NCBI RefSeq assembly: GCF_004362145.1
Contig: NZ_SNXC01000001.1
Location: 1 to 64,000, forward strand
Reading direction: 5' to 3'
Length of the DNA: 64,000 bases
DNA from: Marinomonas balearica
GTDB lineage: Bacteria > Pseudomonadota > Gammaproteobacteria > Pseudomonadales > Marinomonadaceae
Part shown: positions 1 to 7,891 of the stretch, piece by piece
Layout of the letters: every line of letters begins with the position of its first letter
How positions within the stretch are numbered: the stretch's first letter is position 1
The notes under the pieces: model-generated
Seen by the model: only the letters and a program-made list of their open reading frames with translations
Databases searched by the model: none
Told to the model about the DNA's origin: nothing
Position numbers and translations under genes: made by a program

Positions 1-12
1 TAAACAGCGGTG

Positions 13-98
13 GCCTAACCTTGAAATCGAGGAGTGGTAGCCATTAACAAGTACATGCACAGCGACTCGTAAACTCGCGCGTGCTGTAAGCGTTAGGT
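13..98 (+). other. Integron attC-like recombination site (first)
   Basis: The outer core boxes GCCTAAC (13-19) and GTTAGGT (92-98) fit RYYYAAC/GTTRRRY and are near-complementary. Between them, about 53-87, lies an imperfect palindrome with bulged bases (ACATGCACAGCG against CGCGTGCTGT), the typical attC fold. An inner boundary at 42-48 (CATTAAC) is also possible, which would give a short site of 57 bp. The acetyltransferase gene begins 24 bp downstream, as in a cassette array. No integrase gene is visible. Confidence 0.5.
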
Positions 99-122
99 AA
101 TCCGTGACCAGAGGTTATTATA

Positions 123-701
123 ATGTTTGAGAAAGTAATACTGAAAGGAACGCATGTTCGTCTGGAACCCTTGTCAGAAAGTCATAAGGAAGGCTTATGC
201 CAAGCAATTTCTGACGGAGAACTATGGAAATTATTTGTTACCTTTGTTCCTCATCTAGATGATGTTGAAAGTTTTGTAAATGATGCCTATTTGGCACACC
301 AAGCGGGTGATGGTTTGGCTTTCGCTATAATTGATGAGACTACTAATAAAGTAGCTGGCTCTACCCGTTTTATGAGGGCAAGCCTTCGAAATAATAGAGT
401 GGAAATAGGATCTACCTTTCTAGGTAAATCCTTTCAAAAAACTAAGATAAACACAGAAGCAAAGCTACTTATGCTTGCACATGCTTTTGAAGTATTAAAT
501 TTAAACCGTGTCGAGTTTCTCACTGATTATCTAAATACTGCGTCGCGCAATGCCATATTGCGCCTTGGTGCAAAACAAGAAGGAATATTGCGTAACCATA
601 TGGTCATGCCCAATGGTAGGGTAAGAGACTCTCTGCTTTTCAGTATAATTAAAAATGAGTGGCCTAGTATTAAACAAAACCTTGAATATAAACTTGCCTA
701 A
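123..701 (+). CDS. GNAT family N-acetyltransferase (RimJ/RimL-like), integron cassette gene
   Basis: A 192-residue cytosolic acetyl-CoA-dependent acyltransferase of the RimJ/RimL subgroup. It starts with the typical entry strand (LKGTHVRLEPLSESH), has the central strand VEIGSTFL, and carries the C-terminal signature LNRVEFLTDYLNTASRNAI with LRLGAKQEGILRNH, in which an asparagine and the following helix close the CoA site. The length is normal for the family. It is bounded by attC-like sites and its stop codon lies inside the downstream site, so it reads as a mobile cassette of one gene. The substrate cannot be told: ribosomal protein N-termini, amino acids or antibiotics are all acted on by relatives. 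The upstream AGAGG gives a plausible ribosome site. Confidence 0.85.
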   Translation: MFEKVILKGTHVRLEPLSESHKEGLCQAISDGELWKLFVTFVPHLDDVESFVNDAYLAHQAGDGLAFAIIDETTNKVAGSTRFMRASLRNNRVEIGSTFLGKSFQKTKINTEAKLLMLAHAFEVLNLNRVEFLTDYLNTASRNAILRLGAKQEGILRNHMVMPNGRVRDSLLFSIIKNEWPSIKQNLEYKLA

Positions 702-776
702 CAAAGCCAACCACAATCGCCCACAAAAAGCGTGGGCTGGACTCGCTACCGTTCGTCTGTGTTGGTGGCGTTATAC
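696..776 (+). other. Integron attC-like site (second)
   Basis: The core box GCCTAAC (696-702) and the partner GTTATAC (770-776) frame an 81-bp imperfect palindrome. An inner perfect stem GCCCAC/GTGGGC lies in 719-737, and outer arms (GCCAACC with GTTGGTGGC) lie next to the boxes. The TAA stop of the acetyltransferase overlaps the first box, which is usual for cassettes. The GCGTT junction is shared with the other two sites. Confidence 0.65.
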
Positions 777-1253
777 GAGATTGAGCTAATTTACACTTTT
801 ATTGTATTTATTTCCTTATCAGGGCAACAATAAGTGACACACACATCGAAGTTACTCACAGCGTTATCGAATAGAAAACAGGGTATATAACCCGTTTATT
901 TATGCCCTACCTCAAAAATGGCACACTATTTCTGAGGTGAATGATATTCACCTTCTCGCGTTGTCTTTTGTGCTTTCAGAAAGTGTATTAGTATCAGATA
1001 TACAGTGAATGGATGGCTGAAATAGTGTGCCATACCGATACATACATATGCTCATCAACATGGCACGGTTTGTCTGAAAGGCTAAAACTCTGTTTAGATT
1101 AGAGTGTTAGAGGTCGGGTAAAAATCATACCAGTGCGGTTGAGTATGCCTATTAATAAAATGTTAAGTCACTCTCTCAACTCAATACTCAACTCACAGAA
1201 TGTTTATGGGTCCGAGTGTATATTGACTGCAATGGACTTATAAGGGTATTTAG
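777..1253. other. Long leader of the ATPase cassette with inverted repeats
   Basis: These 477 bp have no convincing gene. They contain a 14-bp perfect inverted pair, TGGCACACTATTTC (919-932) with its complement at 1019-1032, enclosing about 86 bp. Inside it is a perfect palindrome with 8-bp arms, AGGTGAAT/ATTCACCT (935-953). A third small palindrome, GGGTATATAACCC, lies near 890. A 28-codon open frame at 1147-1233 has no good ribosome site. Such arrangements suit a cassette that carries its own promoter and operator, or a small mobile remnant. Confidence 0.4.
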
Positions 1254-2900
1254 ATGGTTGATGCGGGAATTAAAATTACAAGAAATCTAAAAGTTGGAGC
1301 GTTAGACGCAGAAACAGATAGTTCATTGTTAGATAAATGCTTTGTAGATAAAGGTGATCTTGACGAATTACTTGATGTAAGTAACCCTGCTGCGGTTGTA
1401 CTTGGTAGAACTGGTTCGGGAAAAAGTGCCTTAATACATAAAATTGAAACATCAGCAGATCATTGTTCTAGGCTTGATCCGAATGATATATCTGTAAGAT
1501 TTTTAGAACACTCGGATATTATTAAGTTTTTTGATGCTTTAGATATAAAATTGGACTTGTTTTATAAACTACTTTGGCGGCACTTATTAGTCGTAGAAAT
1601 TTTGAAGTTGCGATATGACATTAGAAATGAACAGGATGGAAAGCGCTTTACAGATGGTATATTTTCTTGGTTACGAAGAGATAAGGCTAAGAAAAAAGCT
1701 ATAGAGTATTTCAACGAGTGGGGTGATAAGTTCTGGTTAGATACTGATGAACATTTACGTGAAATTACGTCAAAGCTAGAAAATGATACGAAGGCATCGA
1801 TAGGCGCGAAATATTCGGGTGTATCCCTTAGTATCGATGGTGTTGAAAAACTTTCGGAACAAGAACGGACTGAGATTAGACAGCGTGCAAGTCAAGTTGT
1901 AAATGGGCTGCAAATAAAAAAGCTTAACGAGGTTCTTGAGTTGTTAGCTCTTTACTCTTTTGATGATAATCAAAAAAAATTCTATATAGTCATTGACCAA
2001 TTAGATGAAAATTGGGCTAATACCTCAACTCGTTGCCGATTTATTAGAGCACTTATTGAGGAAATTAAATCATTTCGAAAGATAGAAACAGTAAAAATTA
2101 TTGCTGCATTGAGAAAAGATTTGTTGGATTTAGTTTATGACCAAACTAGAGATTCTGGGTTTCAAGAAGAAAAATATGAAGCCTACATGTTGGAATTAAA
2201 ATGGAGCACCGAAGAGCTAACTAAGCTGGTCGAACTTAGAATTAATGAAGTGTTCCGAGTTCAATATACTAAAGAGGTTGTTAGCTTAGACCATATTTTC
2301 CCCAAACCCAAGAAAGGTGGAGGGCAAACTGCCATAGGGTTTATTCTTGAAAGAACATTACGGCGTCCTCGTGATGTTCTGCAATTTGTGAACGAAGCTT
2401 TTAACATAGCTTCTGAACGTGAGCGAGTATCTTGGAGAGCTCTAATTTCTGCTGAAGCGAACTATTCTGAAAAACGGTTAAAATCTTTAAAAGAAGAGTG
2501 GGGTGAAATGTATCCATCGTTTGAAGATACTGTGGAAATTTTACGAGGTCTACCGTCTACATTTTCACGCTCAGCTATAAATCAAGATCGTCTAAATGAT
2601 GTTTTTATAGCATTAAGTGAGGCTCACAATAATGACCCATGTGTCAAAATGGTTCATAGCTACTTTGAAGCTAAATCAGTAAAAGATACCGATGTATTAT
2701 ATGCGATTTTGCAGTGTTTATATCGAGTTGGTGCGATTGGTGTAAAGGTTAGTTCTTTAGATACATTTCTGTGGGCGCATATTGATCAATCAAGTGTGAG
2801 TAAGGGTGAAGTTAAACGGTCGAGCCATCTGAAAATTCATAAAATGCTCTACCGAGCTCTAGATATCGAAACTGAAGACAAATCAATGTTCGTAACTTAA
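1254..2900 (+). CDS. P-loop ATPase of the Sll1717 type, cassette-borne
   Basis: A 548-residue cytosolic STAND/AAA-like ATPase. The Walker A motif GRTGSGKSAL is at about residues 51-60. A Walker B strand with acidic end, FYIVIDQLDENW, is at about 243-254. A sensor-like strand VKIIAALRKDLL and an arginine patch LRRPRDVLQFVNEA follow. The C-terminal 130 residues are helical and winged-helix-like, with no recognisable nuclease or other effector domain. The resemblance to the Sll1717 P-loop ATPase family is by overall motif layout. The gene lies between two attC-like sites, so it is a cassette of about 2.25 kb, unusually large. AAGGG lies 8 bp before the ATG. The sequence is AT-rich compared with the core genes further right. 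Related stand-alone ATPases occur in defence islands; a defence role here is inference. Confidence 0.7.
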   Translation: MVDAGIKITRNLKVGALDAETDSSLLDKCFVDKGDLDELLDVSNPAAVVLGRTGSGKSALIHKIETSADHCSRLDPNDISVRFLEHSDIIKFFDALDIKLDLFYKLLWRHLLVVEILKLRYDIRNEQDGKRFTDGIFSWLRRDKAKKKAIEYFNEWGDKFWLDTDEHLREITSKLENDTKASIGAKYSGVSLSIDGVEKLSEQERTEIRQRASQVVNGLQIKKLNEVLELLALYSFDDNQKKFYIVIDQLDENWANTSTRCRFIRALIEEIKSFRKIETVKIIAALRKDLLDLVYDQTRDSGFQEEKYEAYMLELKWSTEELTKLVELRINEVFRVQYTKEVVSLDHIFPKPKKGGGQTAIGFILERTLRRPRDVLQFVNEAFNIASERERVSWRALISAEANYSEKRLKSLKEEWGEMYPSFEDTVEILRGLPSTFSRSAINQDRLNDVFIALSEAHNNDPCVKMVHSYFEAKSVKDTDVLYAILQCLYRVGAIGVKVSSLDTFLWAHIDQSSVSKGEVKRSSHLKIHKMLYRALDIETEDKSMFVT

Positions 2901-2903
2901 GTG

Positions 2904-3031
2904 ACATAACAAAGCATTTAAGAGTGATTCCCAACGCTTGGCATTTTTCATTCCATCGTTGGGTTTTGTATTTACGGTGGTATGGTTAAGTTTTGTGGAT
3001 GCGTTGCTCACATCTTAATGCGGCGTTGAAC
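2904..3031 (+). other. Integron attC site, long Vibrio (VCR)-like type
   Basis: A 128-bp site running from the box ACATAAC (2904-2910, one mismatch) to GTTGAAC (3025-3031, perfect GTTRRRY). The arms GCATTTAAGAGTG and CACATCTTAATGC pair with single bulges, and an inner pair CCCAACG/CGTTGGG lies at 2930-2966. Size and fold resemble Vibrio-type repeats, unlike the shorter sites at 13-98 and 696-776. It closes the ATPase cassette. Confidence 0.75.
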
Positions 3032-3124
3032 TAAGCCGCTTCGCGGAGCGTTCTTTGAATACCCAAAATTAGCCGTTAGCGACCAAACTTAACTGTCCTG
3101 TTAATTCATTATAGGAGAGTTTAT

Positions 3125-3451
3125 ATGTCTGCGTTACGTCAAAAAATCATTGATTCAATGACCCTTGAAGGGTTATCCCCCCTGACTCAAAAGGCCTATC
3201 TTTATCAGATTGGTGAAGCCTCACGCTACTTTAACCTACCGCCCGACCGTATTCGGCGGGCAGATATACAGCGTTATATCCTACATCTTATACGGGATCG
3301 GGGCTGGAGTTGGTCAAGTTGCCGACAGAGTGTTCATGCTCTGAACTTTTTGTACCAGAAGGTGCTGTCTAGAAACCGTTTAAGAGTTGCTTTACCTCAC
3401 CCAAATCTACACAAAGTCTACACAGGCAAAGTCTACACAGGCCACCCATAG
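3125..3451 (+). pseudogene. Truncated IS91-type tyrosine recombinase (N-terminal SAM-like domain only)
   Basis: The 108-residue product starts MSALRQKIIDSMTLEGLSP and continues with an N-terminal core-binding helical domain (TQKAYLYQIGEASRYF; SSCRQSVHALNFLYQKVL). This is characteristic of the accessory integrases that accompany IS91-like elements. The whole catalytic C-terminal domain (R..HxxR..Y) is missing, so it cannot recombine DNA. Homology ends near residue 95. The tail is made by a 16-bp tandem duplication (CAAAGTCTACACAGGC, near 3412-3442) that gives KVYTGKVYTG. AGGAGAG upstream is a good ribosome site, so the fragment may still be translated. It lies directly after the last attC site, at the edge of the accessory region. 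Confidence 0.6.
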
Positions 3452-3581
3452 CTTTATTAATACCAAATCGATAACTCGTTCGTCTCAAATAACAAACTCA
3501 AGGATGACGGAATTCGTTATGCCTAGACCAAGAAGCCAACAGGTCAGCCTGCCTGACACGCCTTATTATCACCGTATTTCA
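3452..3581 (+). repeat. Direct repeat copy A (RAYT leader and 5' end)
   Basis: About 130 bp, nearly identical to 4911-5042. It contains the block ATCGATAACTCGTT, then CTCAAATAACAAACTCAAGG, then the start of a Y1 transposase gene. The two copies are in the same orientation and flank zapE. Confidence 0.75.
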
Positions 3582-3596
3582 CGATTTAGCGCGTAA
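3519..3596 (+). pseudogene. REP-associated Y1 (IS200-like) transposase, 5' fragment copy A
   Basis: The frame begins MPRPRSQQVSLPDTPYYHRI, the highly conserved start of REP-associated tyrosine transposases (RAYT, normally about 200-330 residues). It then runs into the end of zapE and stops after 25 codons. The HUH and catalytic tyrosine regions are absent. The zapE stop codon lies inside this fragment (3579), so the junction with the core genome is visible. It is a relic, not an active element. Confidence 0.7.
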
Positions 3597-4745
3597 ACCT
3601 TGGTAGTAAAGCGACGCCATCTCAATCAGACGGCTGTAGGTCCGGCGAAATTCAAACAATAAAGAACCATTCAAATATAAAGAATCAAGAGGGACATCGG
3701 CATTGAGAAAAAGCACCGCCTGATGGTCATAACATTCATCAACCAAGCTGATAAAGCGCCGAACCGCATCATCATTAATACCCAGCGCCACTTCTCGATC
3801 GCCTGTTTGACCAGACCCTATCGCGCCATCTTCGGTACCACGCGCTTTAATATGCTCAAACGGCTCACTACTGAGCTCAGGAATGCCGGAGACCAATATA
3901 CAAGAATACCTTGCCGCTAATGCCATATAATCCATAGAAGACCTCGGGCCATCACACAAATCATAAAAATCAAACCAGACAACATTGTCTGATTCTTTAA
4001 CTATTTTAATTGGCCGACCACATACTTGTAGTTCTTCTTGTTGAATCGCGCCTTGAGTCAGTTGATTAAAAACAGACTCTAGCTTCTGCTCTTCTTGGAC
4101 AAAATACATCGGGGCGGCATGCGTATGGCGTAAACGATGATCTTTACCGCCCGCCAGATTAATACTCACAACATTTGCTTGCAATAAGGTAATAGGCGTC
4201 GCAAATCGTTGCTTTTGTAGCTGGTTTTGGAATAAGTTTTCAACGGCTATATTTGACGTCGCGACCAATACAACCCCTTCTTCAAACAAGGACTCAATCA
4301 AACCACCCAACAGCATGGCGTCGCCTATGTCAGAAACAAAAAATTCGTCAAAACATAAGACCCGACACTCTGAAGCCAATCTTTTCGCGATGCCTTTTAG
4401 CGGATTCTTTTGACCAAAAGCAAGGTTCAATTCTTTATGCAGCCGCGCCATAAAATGATGAAAGTGCAATCTAAGACCAACGCCCTCAGGCAAACATTCA
4501 TAGAATAAATCCATTAAAAACGTTTTACCGCGCCCCACATCTCCCCACATATAAACGCCTTTACACAGACTTTTTTCGGCCTGTGTGGACGTCATATTTA
4601 TGCCCTGATTTTTCGATGGGGAAGTCGTAGAAACTAAGATCTGGTGGACTCTATCTAATTCCGCCAAAGCAGCCTGCTGGTGCTCGTCAGAGACAATATT
4701 ATGCTGATTAATACGAAGAAGATAAGCTTGTGACGGTGATAACAT
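3579..4745 (-). CDS. zapE: Cell division protein ZapE (AFG1-like ATPase)
   Basis: A 388-residue AFG1/ZapE-family ATPase, in E. coli a Z-ring-associated factor needed under low oxygen or heat. The Walker A motif GDVGRGKTFLMD is at about residue 68, preceded by the family motif KGVYMWG. The Walker B motif VLCFDEFFVSDIGDAM follows at about 130. Further conserved elements are VATSNIAVENLF and the arginine-containing C-terminal segment FEFRRTYSRLIEM. The N-terminus SPSQAYLLRI and the length (family about 350-390) are normal. The gene is intact but boxed in by two direct copies of a RAYT 5' end, and its last codons overlap copy A. It is a core gene inside mobile debris. Confidence 0.9.
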   Translation of the reverse strand: MLSPSQAYLLRINQHNIVSDEHQQAALAELDRVHQILVSTTSPSKNQGINMTSTQAEKSLCKGVYMWGDVGRGKTFLMDLFYECLPEGVGLRLHFHHFMARLHKELNLAFGQKNPLKGIAKRLASECRVLCFDEFFVSDIGDAMLLGGLIESLFEEGVVLVATSNIAVENLFQNQLQKQRFATPITLLQANVVSINLAGGKDHRLRHTHAAPMYFVQEEQKLESVFNQLTQGAIQQEELQVCGRPIKIVKESDNVVWFDFYDLCDGPRSSMDYMALAARYSCILVSGIPELSSEPFEHIKARGTEDGAIGSGQTGDREVALGINDDAVRRFISLVDECYDHQAVLFLNADVPLDSLYLNGSLLFEFRRTYSRLIEMASLYYQGLRAKS

Positions 4746-4910
4746 GCAGAAGGGCGTCTCTAACGGTAAAAGAAAAATTGTCCCTCTTTATCCCTATATT
4801 CACAAGAGAGGCACTCGTTTATTTTCTGGCAGATGCCTTTCTATAAGATTGTGAAAACTCCTCGTTCTGTACTTTCTATACCGACCGCTTTCTATACAGA
4901 CCACCTATCA

Positions 4911-5042
4911 CTTTATTGACGCAAAATCGATAACTCGTTAGTCTCAAATAACAAACTCAAGGATGAGGGAATTCGTTATGCCTAGACCAAGAAGCCAACA
5001 TGTCAGTTTGTCTGACACTCCTTACTATTACTGCATTTTATG
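4911..5042 (+). repeat. Direct repeat copy B (RAYT leader and 5' end)
   Basis: The second copy of the block at 3452-3581, with a handful of substitutions. Together they leave zapE as the only gene between two same-orientation copies, a layout open to recombinational deletion or to earlier duplication. Confidence 0.75.
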
Positions 5043-5076
5043 CGGTGTCTGCCGTGCTTTTCTCCGAGCAACTTGA
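4978..5076 (+). pseudogene. REP-associated Y1 transposase, 5' fragment copy B, frame-disturbed
   Basis: The reading starts MPRPRSQHVSLSDTPYYYCI and continues with a degraded form of the RAYT segment SRCVRRAFLCG (here LCGVCRAFLRAT) before a TGA. It is about 33 codons of a gene that normally has 200 or more. A shifted frame remains open from 5000 to 5230, but its product matches nothing I recognise. Copy B keeps slightly more of the transposase than copy A, so the two were truncated at different points. Confidence 0.65.
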
Positions 5077-5239
5077 ACAGGAAGTAATTAGCTGCGATTT
5101 GTATAAAGAATTTAGACTTGCACAAGCCATGTTCCAAGTCTCTATAGAAGCTACATGGTGTCCACAGGGGGTCGTGGATAAGGCTTCAAATTACCCCATA
5201 AATGTCACTGAATTTATCGAAGGAACTTAAGGAACTCTA

Positions 5240-5677
5240 ATGCTAGTAAGAAACGCTGAAATACAGGATTTAGAACAGGTTGTTTCTCTTTTCCACGATT
5301 ATCGTGCATTTAATCAATGCGATAACAACCCGATGGAAGAAGTCGAATTTATAAAAAATCGTCTAGAAAACAATGACTCAACCATTTTATTAGCTATAGA
5401 TAATGGCGAAGTTGTTGGTTTTACCCAGCTGTATCCACTCTTTTCATCGACCGCCATGAAAAAATTATTTTTGCTGAATGACTTATATGTACTTCCTGAA
5501 TCCAGAGGCAAAGGTGCTGCCAATAGCTTAATTGAAAAAGCAAAACAGATGGCCATAAAAGAGAATGCAAGAGGCTTATTCTTAGAGACTCAAGCAAGTA
5601 ATAAAACGGCTCAGAGCCTGTATGAAAAAGTTGGTTTTGTTAAAAATGACAACTTTTTTTACTGCATGGATCTGTAA
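5240..5677 (+). CDS. GNAT family N-acetyltransferase
   Basis: A 145-residue single-domain acetyltransferase. Motif A is LNDLYVLPESRGKGAANSLI, with the acetyl-CoA pyrophosphate loop RGKGAA at about residues 91-96. Motif B is LETQASNKTAQSLYEKVGFV, where Asn and Tyr are the usual late active-site residues. The N-terminal strand MLVRNAEIQDLEQVVSLF is typical. AAGGA lies 8 bp before the ATG. The substrate is unknown. It stands alone just after the RAYT relic and before a small membrane protein gene on the same strand. Confidence 0.85.
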   Translation: MLVRNAEIQDLEQVVSLFHDYRAFNQCDNNPMEEVEFIKNRLENNDSTILLAIDNGEVVGFTQLYPLFSSTAMKKLFLLNDLYVLPESRGKGAANSLIEKAKQMAIKENARGLFLETQASNKTAQSLYEKVGFVKNDNFFYCMDL

Positions 5678-5721
5678 GCAATAATATTAATTCAGGTCAT
5701 TCAGAACTGTTAGGTTATAAA

Positions 5722-6192
5722 ATGGATGCCCTGAATTATTCATTGCACAAATCTCGCGGATATTGTTACGCTTTACCGAGTCAGTATGTAGAAGATATGG
5801 ATATAAAAAACATGAAGTTAGAACAAGTACGAAATAAGCTGATGGCGCACGGATTTAAAGCCTCTATTGATAAGCGCGGGGATCGACTGCAGGTCGGAAC
5901 TTGGAAATCTTTATATCGCTTCACTGTGCGTTATCATGAATTATCTAACACCTGTAAATTGGAAAGCAGTAAAGTATTCGGCCCCCTGAATATTGCGATT
6001 GGTTTGTTTGGGGTTTGGCAGTTGATTAGTGTTTTTTTCAATACGGAGGGTGAGGAAATCTCACTGTTCTCAGTGTTGCTCGTTCCTATTATCTTCTTAT
6101 CTTTATTGACAGATGTTCTACGGTTCCTTTTCCAGCCTTCAGCTGAAAGAAGTGCGTTAAATATTATTAATACCTGTTTAAGTGAAGAGTAA
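5722..6192 (+). CDS. Hypothetical membrane protein with two C-terminal helices
   Basis: I do not recognise this 156-residue protein. The N-terminal 85 residues are soluble and mildly basic (LEQVRNKLMAHGFKASIDKRGDRLQVGT). Two hydrophobic helices follow (FGPLNIAIGLFGVWQLISVF and ISLFSVLLVPIIFLSLLTDV), then a short polar tail. An alternative start at the methionine at 5800 (MDIKNMKLEQ) is possible, since a weak AGAAG lies before it and the first 26 residues look unstructured. It is convergent with the transglutaminase-like gene, with only 9 bp between the stops. Confidence 0.5.
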   Translation: MDALNYSLHKSRGYCYALPSQYVEDMDIKNMKLEQVRNKLMAHGFKASIDKRGDRLQVGTWKSLYRFTVRYHELSNTCKLESSKVFGPLNIAIGLFGVWQLISVFFNTEGEEISLFSVLLVPIIFLSLLTDVLRFLFQPSAERSALNIINTCLSEE

Positions 6193-6201
6193 GTCTTTTT
6201 C

Positions 6202-7764
6202 TTATTCAATCACGGTAAAGTCTGCTTTTTTGTACTGCGGCATGGTCATGCCAACATTGGCGTTGATGTAAGTGGGGTCGGCGACGGTATACCTTTTCCC
6301 TTTGTAGTTAACACTGTCACCTCGAACCTCGTGTGACAAAGACACCGCGGTAGCAACGTGATTAGAGTATTTCAGTCCAACTACATCTAGCCCCAGTAGG
6401 CTTTTTACTAATGTTTGAAATAGGATGCTGCGGTCTTCGCAATCGCTGTATGGGAAGTGAATCGTTTCGTCGGGAAACATGACTTTTTCATAAGCGAATT
6501 GGTCACCGTCTGTTTTGTATTTGAAAGCCGTTTGAGTAAAGCGCAATAAAAAGTTCACGGCTTCCAGTTCGGTCATTCCGTTTATATGAACTGAGAGGCC
6601 TTTCAGAAGGGAGTTGTTTATTTGCCTTGAGTTGGTGGCATCAAAGTAGATGCGATAGTCGGATTGAGGCAGGGTGTTGTAAAAGGAAACCAGAGTGTCT
6701 GAGTACGTTGCGTTGACGGTGTAGGAGCGGTTCTCAAAATCAAAGGTTAAGGCTTTGCGCTGAATGTCGTTGTCGATTCTAAGTGGCGTTTTGATTGCAA
6801 AAGAGAGCTTTTGCCTTGCATCTGGATAGTGGCCTTTGTATGTATGCAGACGCTTGATTGGGCGGCTTTCTTTGGATAATGCTCTGTTTGTTAATGCTTT
6901 GTTTGTTAATGCTTTGTTTTCCAATACACTGTTTGGCAATAAATAGTATCGCGCATTGTCGATGTTAAAAAACGGCACGCTGTAAAGGCTGTGTTGCATC
7001 GCTGAAAGGAGGTAAACATCGTGTTTGTCGTAGCCTACTTTGAGATCGTAGCCCATTTTAACCATCATAAACCAAGTGAATAAGTTCGCTTTGTTCTGAT
7101 TTTTATAGAGCGTTTGCCCTGCTTGTTGAATAAACAGGTATTTTGCCCAGTCGTTTAGTGCTAGCGCTTTGATGTAATCTTGCATTTGAGATTCCAATGT
7201 TTGGTATTTGGATTCACTCAGTTGCTTCCATACGCTTCCGATGCTTTCGTTGTTGGTGCTTCTAAAACGGAATAACAGGCTTCGATCGTAATTTAGCGTG
7301 ATGCTTTCACCAAAGAAATGAAACTGAATCTTCTTTTTGCGCTCCTCTAATTTAGGCATCACTTTGGTGGGGGGAGTGGCGGTTTGTATTGGTTTCGCTT
7401 TTATCTCTACTTTTGGGGAATGTTTAAGTTCGTCGTTATTGAGCGGCTCTTGCTTTTTCGCAATTGGGTACGTTGACGGTTTGGGTGTTGTATAAGGTGC
7501 TGAGGTTTTTATGGCATTAAACTCTTGCCATGATTGCTGTAATAAACTGGCAAACTCATTATCTACCGACTTTTTAAAGGCATCAAAGTCGTCGTCTACG
7601 GATTGTTTGAAACGGTCGAAGTCTTCTAGCATGTCGTCTTCAAAATGCTCGAACTTCGAGCTCTTTTTACTGTGCTTAAGTTCGGATTCCAGTTCCGCAA
7701 AGGGGTCCGAGTCTGCGAGAGCGGGTTGAGCTAAGATCAGTGTAGCGAGAATAAGGTTTTTCAT
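6202..7764 (-). CDS. Secreted transglutaminase-like cysteine protease-fold protein
   Basis: A 520-residue protein with a signal peptide (MKNLILATLILAQPALA). After the cleavage site comes an acidic region with heptad-like repeats (DDMLEDFDRFKQSVDDDFDAFKK), probably a short coiled coil, then a Pro/Lys-rich linker near residues 90-140. The C-terminus has a transglutaminase-like triad: Cys in PYSDCEDRS (about residue 436), His in YSNHVATAV (about 460) and Asp in YTVADPTYI (about 489). A short tandem repeat (ENKALTNKALTNRALS), coded by a repeated 15-bp unit near 6883-6920, suggests slippage. A periplasmic peptidase or crosslinking role is inferred only from the fold. Confidence 0.65.
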   Translation of the reverse strand: MKNLILATLILAQPALADSDPFAELESELKHSKKSSKFEHFEDDMLEDFDRFKQSVDDDFDAFKKSVDNEFASLLQQSWQEFNAIKTSAPYTTPKPSTYPIAKKQEPLNNDELKHSPKVEIKAKPIQTATPPTKVMPKLEERKKKIQFHFFGESITLNYDRSLLFRFRSTNNESIGSVWKQLSESKYQTLESQMQDYIKALALNDWAKYLFIQQAGQTLYKNQNKANLFTWFMMVKMGYDLKVGYDKHDVYLLSAMQHSLYSVPFFNIDNARYYLLPNSVLENKALTNKALTNRALSKESRPIKRLHTYKGHYPDARQKLSFAIKTPLRIDNDIQRKALTFDFENRSYTVNATYSDTLVSFYNTLPQSDYRIYFDATNSRQINNSLLKGLSVHINGMTELEAVNFLLRFTQTAFKYKTDGDQFAYEKVMFPDETIHFPYSDCEDRSILFQTLVKSLLGLDVVGLKYSNHVATAVSLSHEVRGDSVNYKGKRYTVADPTYINANVGMTMPQYKKADFTVIE

Positions 7765-7891
7765 GTCATCCCTGAAGCGGCAGGCGAAGAATGTCTATGT
7801 TGCTTTGAAAGGCTGTAATGTACAAGTTTCTTTATAGTTGAAAGTCGCGGCTGCGCCGCTGTATAACCCTTAATTTTTTTGTAGGAAATGG

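Noticed and set aside
1147-1233. 28-codon leader peptide before the ATPase gene
   Set aside because: No ribosome site and no codon pattern typical of regulatory leader peptides; mentioned only in the leader entry.
3125-3451. Remnant of the integron integrase IntI
   Set aside because: The N-terminal pattern fits IS91-type accessory recombinases better; the IntI-specific insertion region and core are absent, so I did not call it intI.
5000-5230. 76-residue open frame before the second GNAT gene
   Set aside because: Its first part is an out-of-frame reading of the RAYT relic, and the remainder has no recognisable domain or ribosome site.
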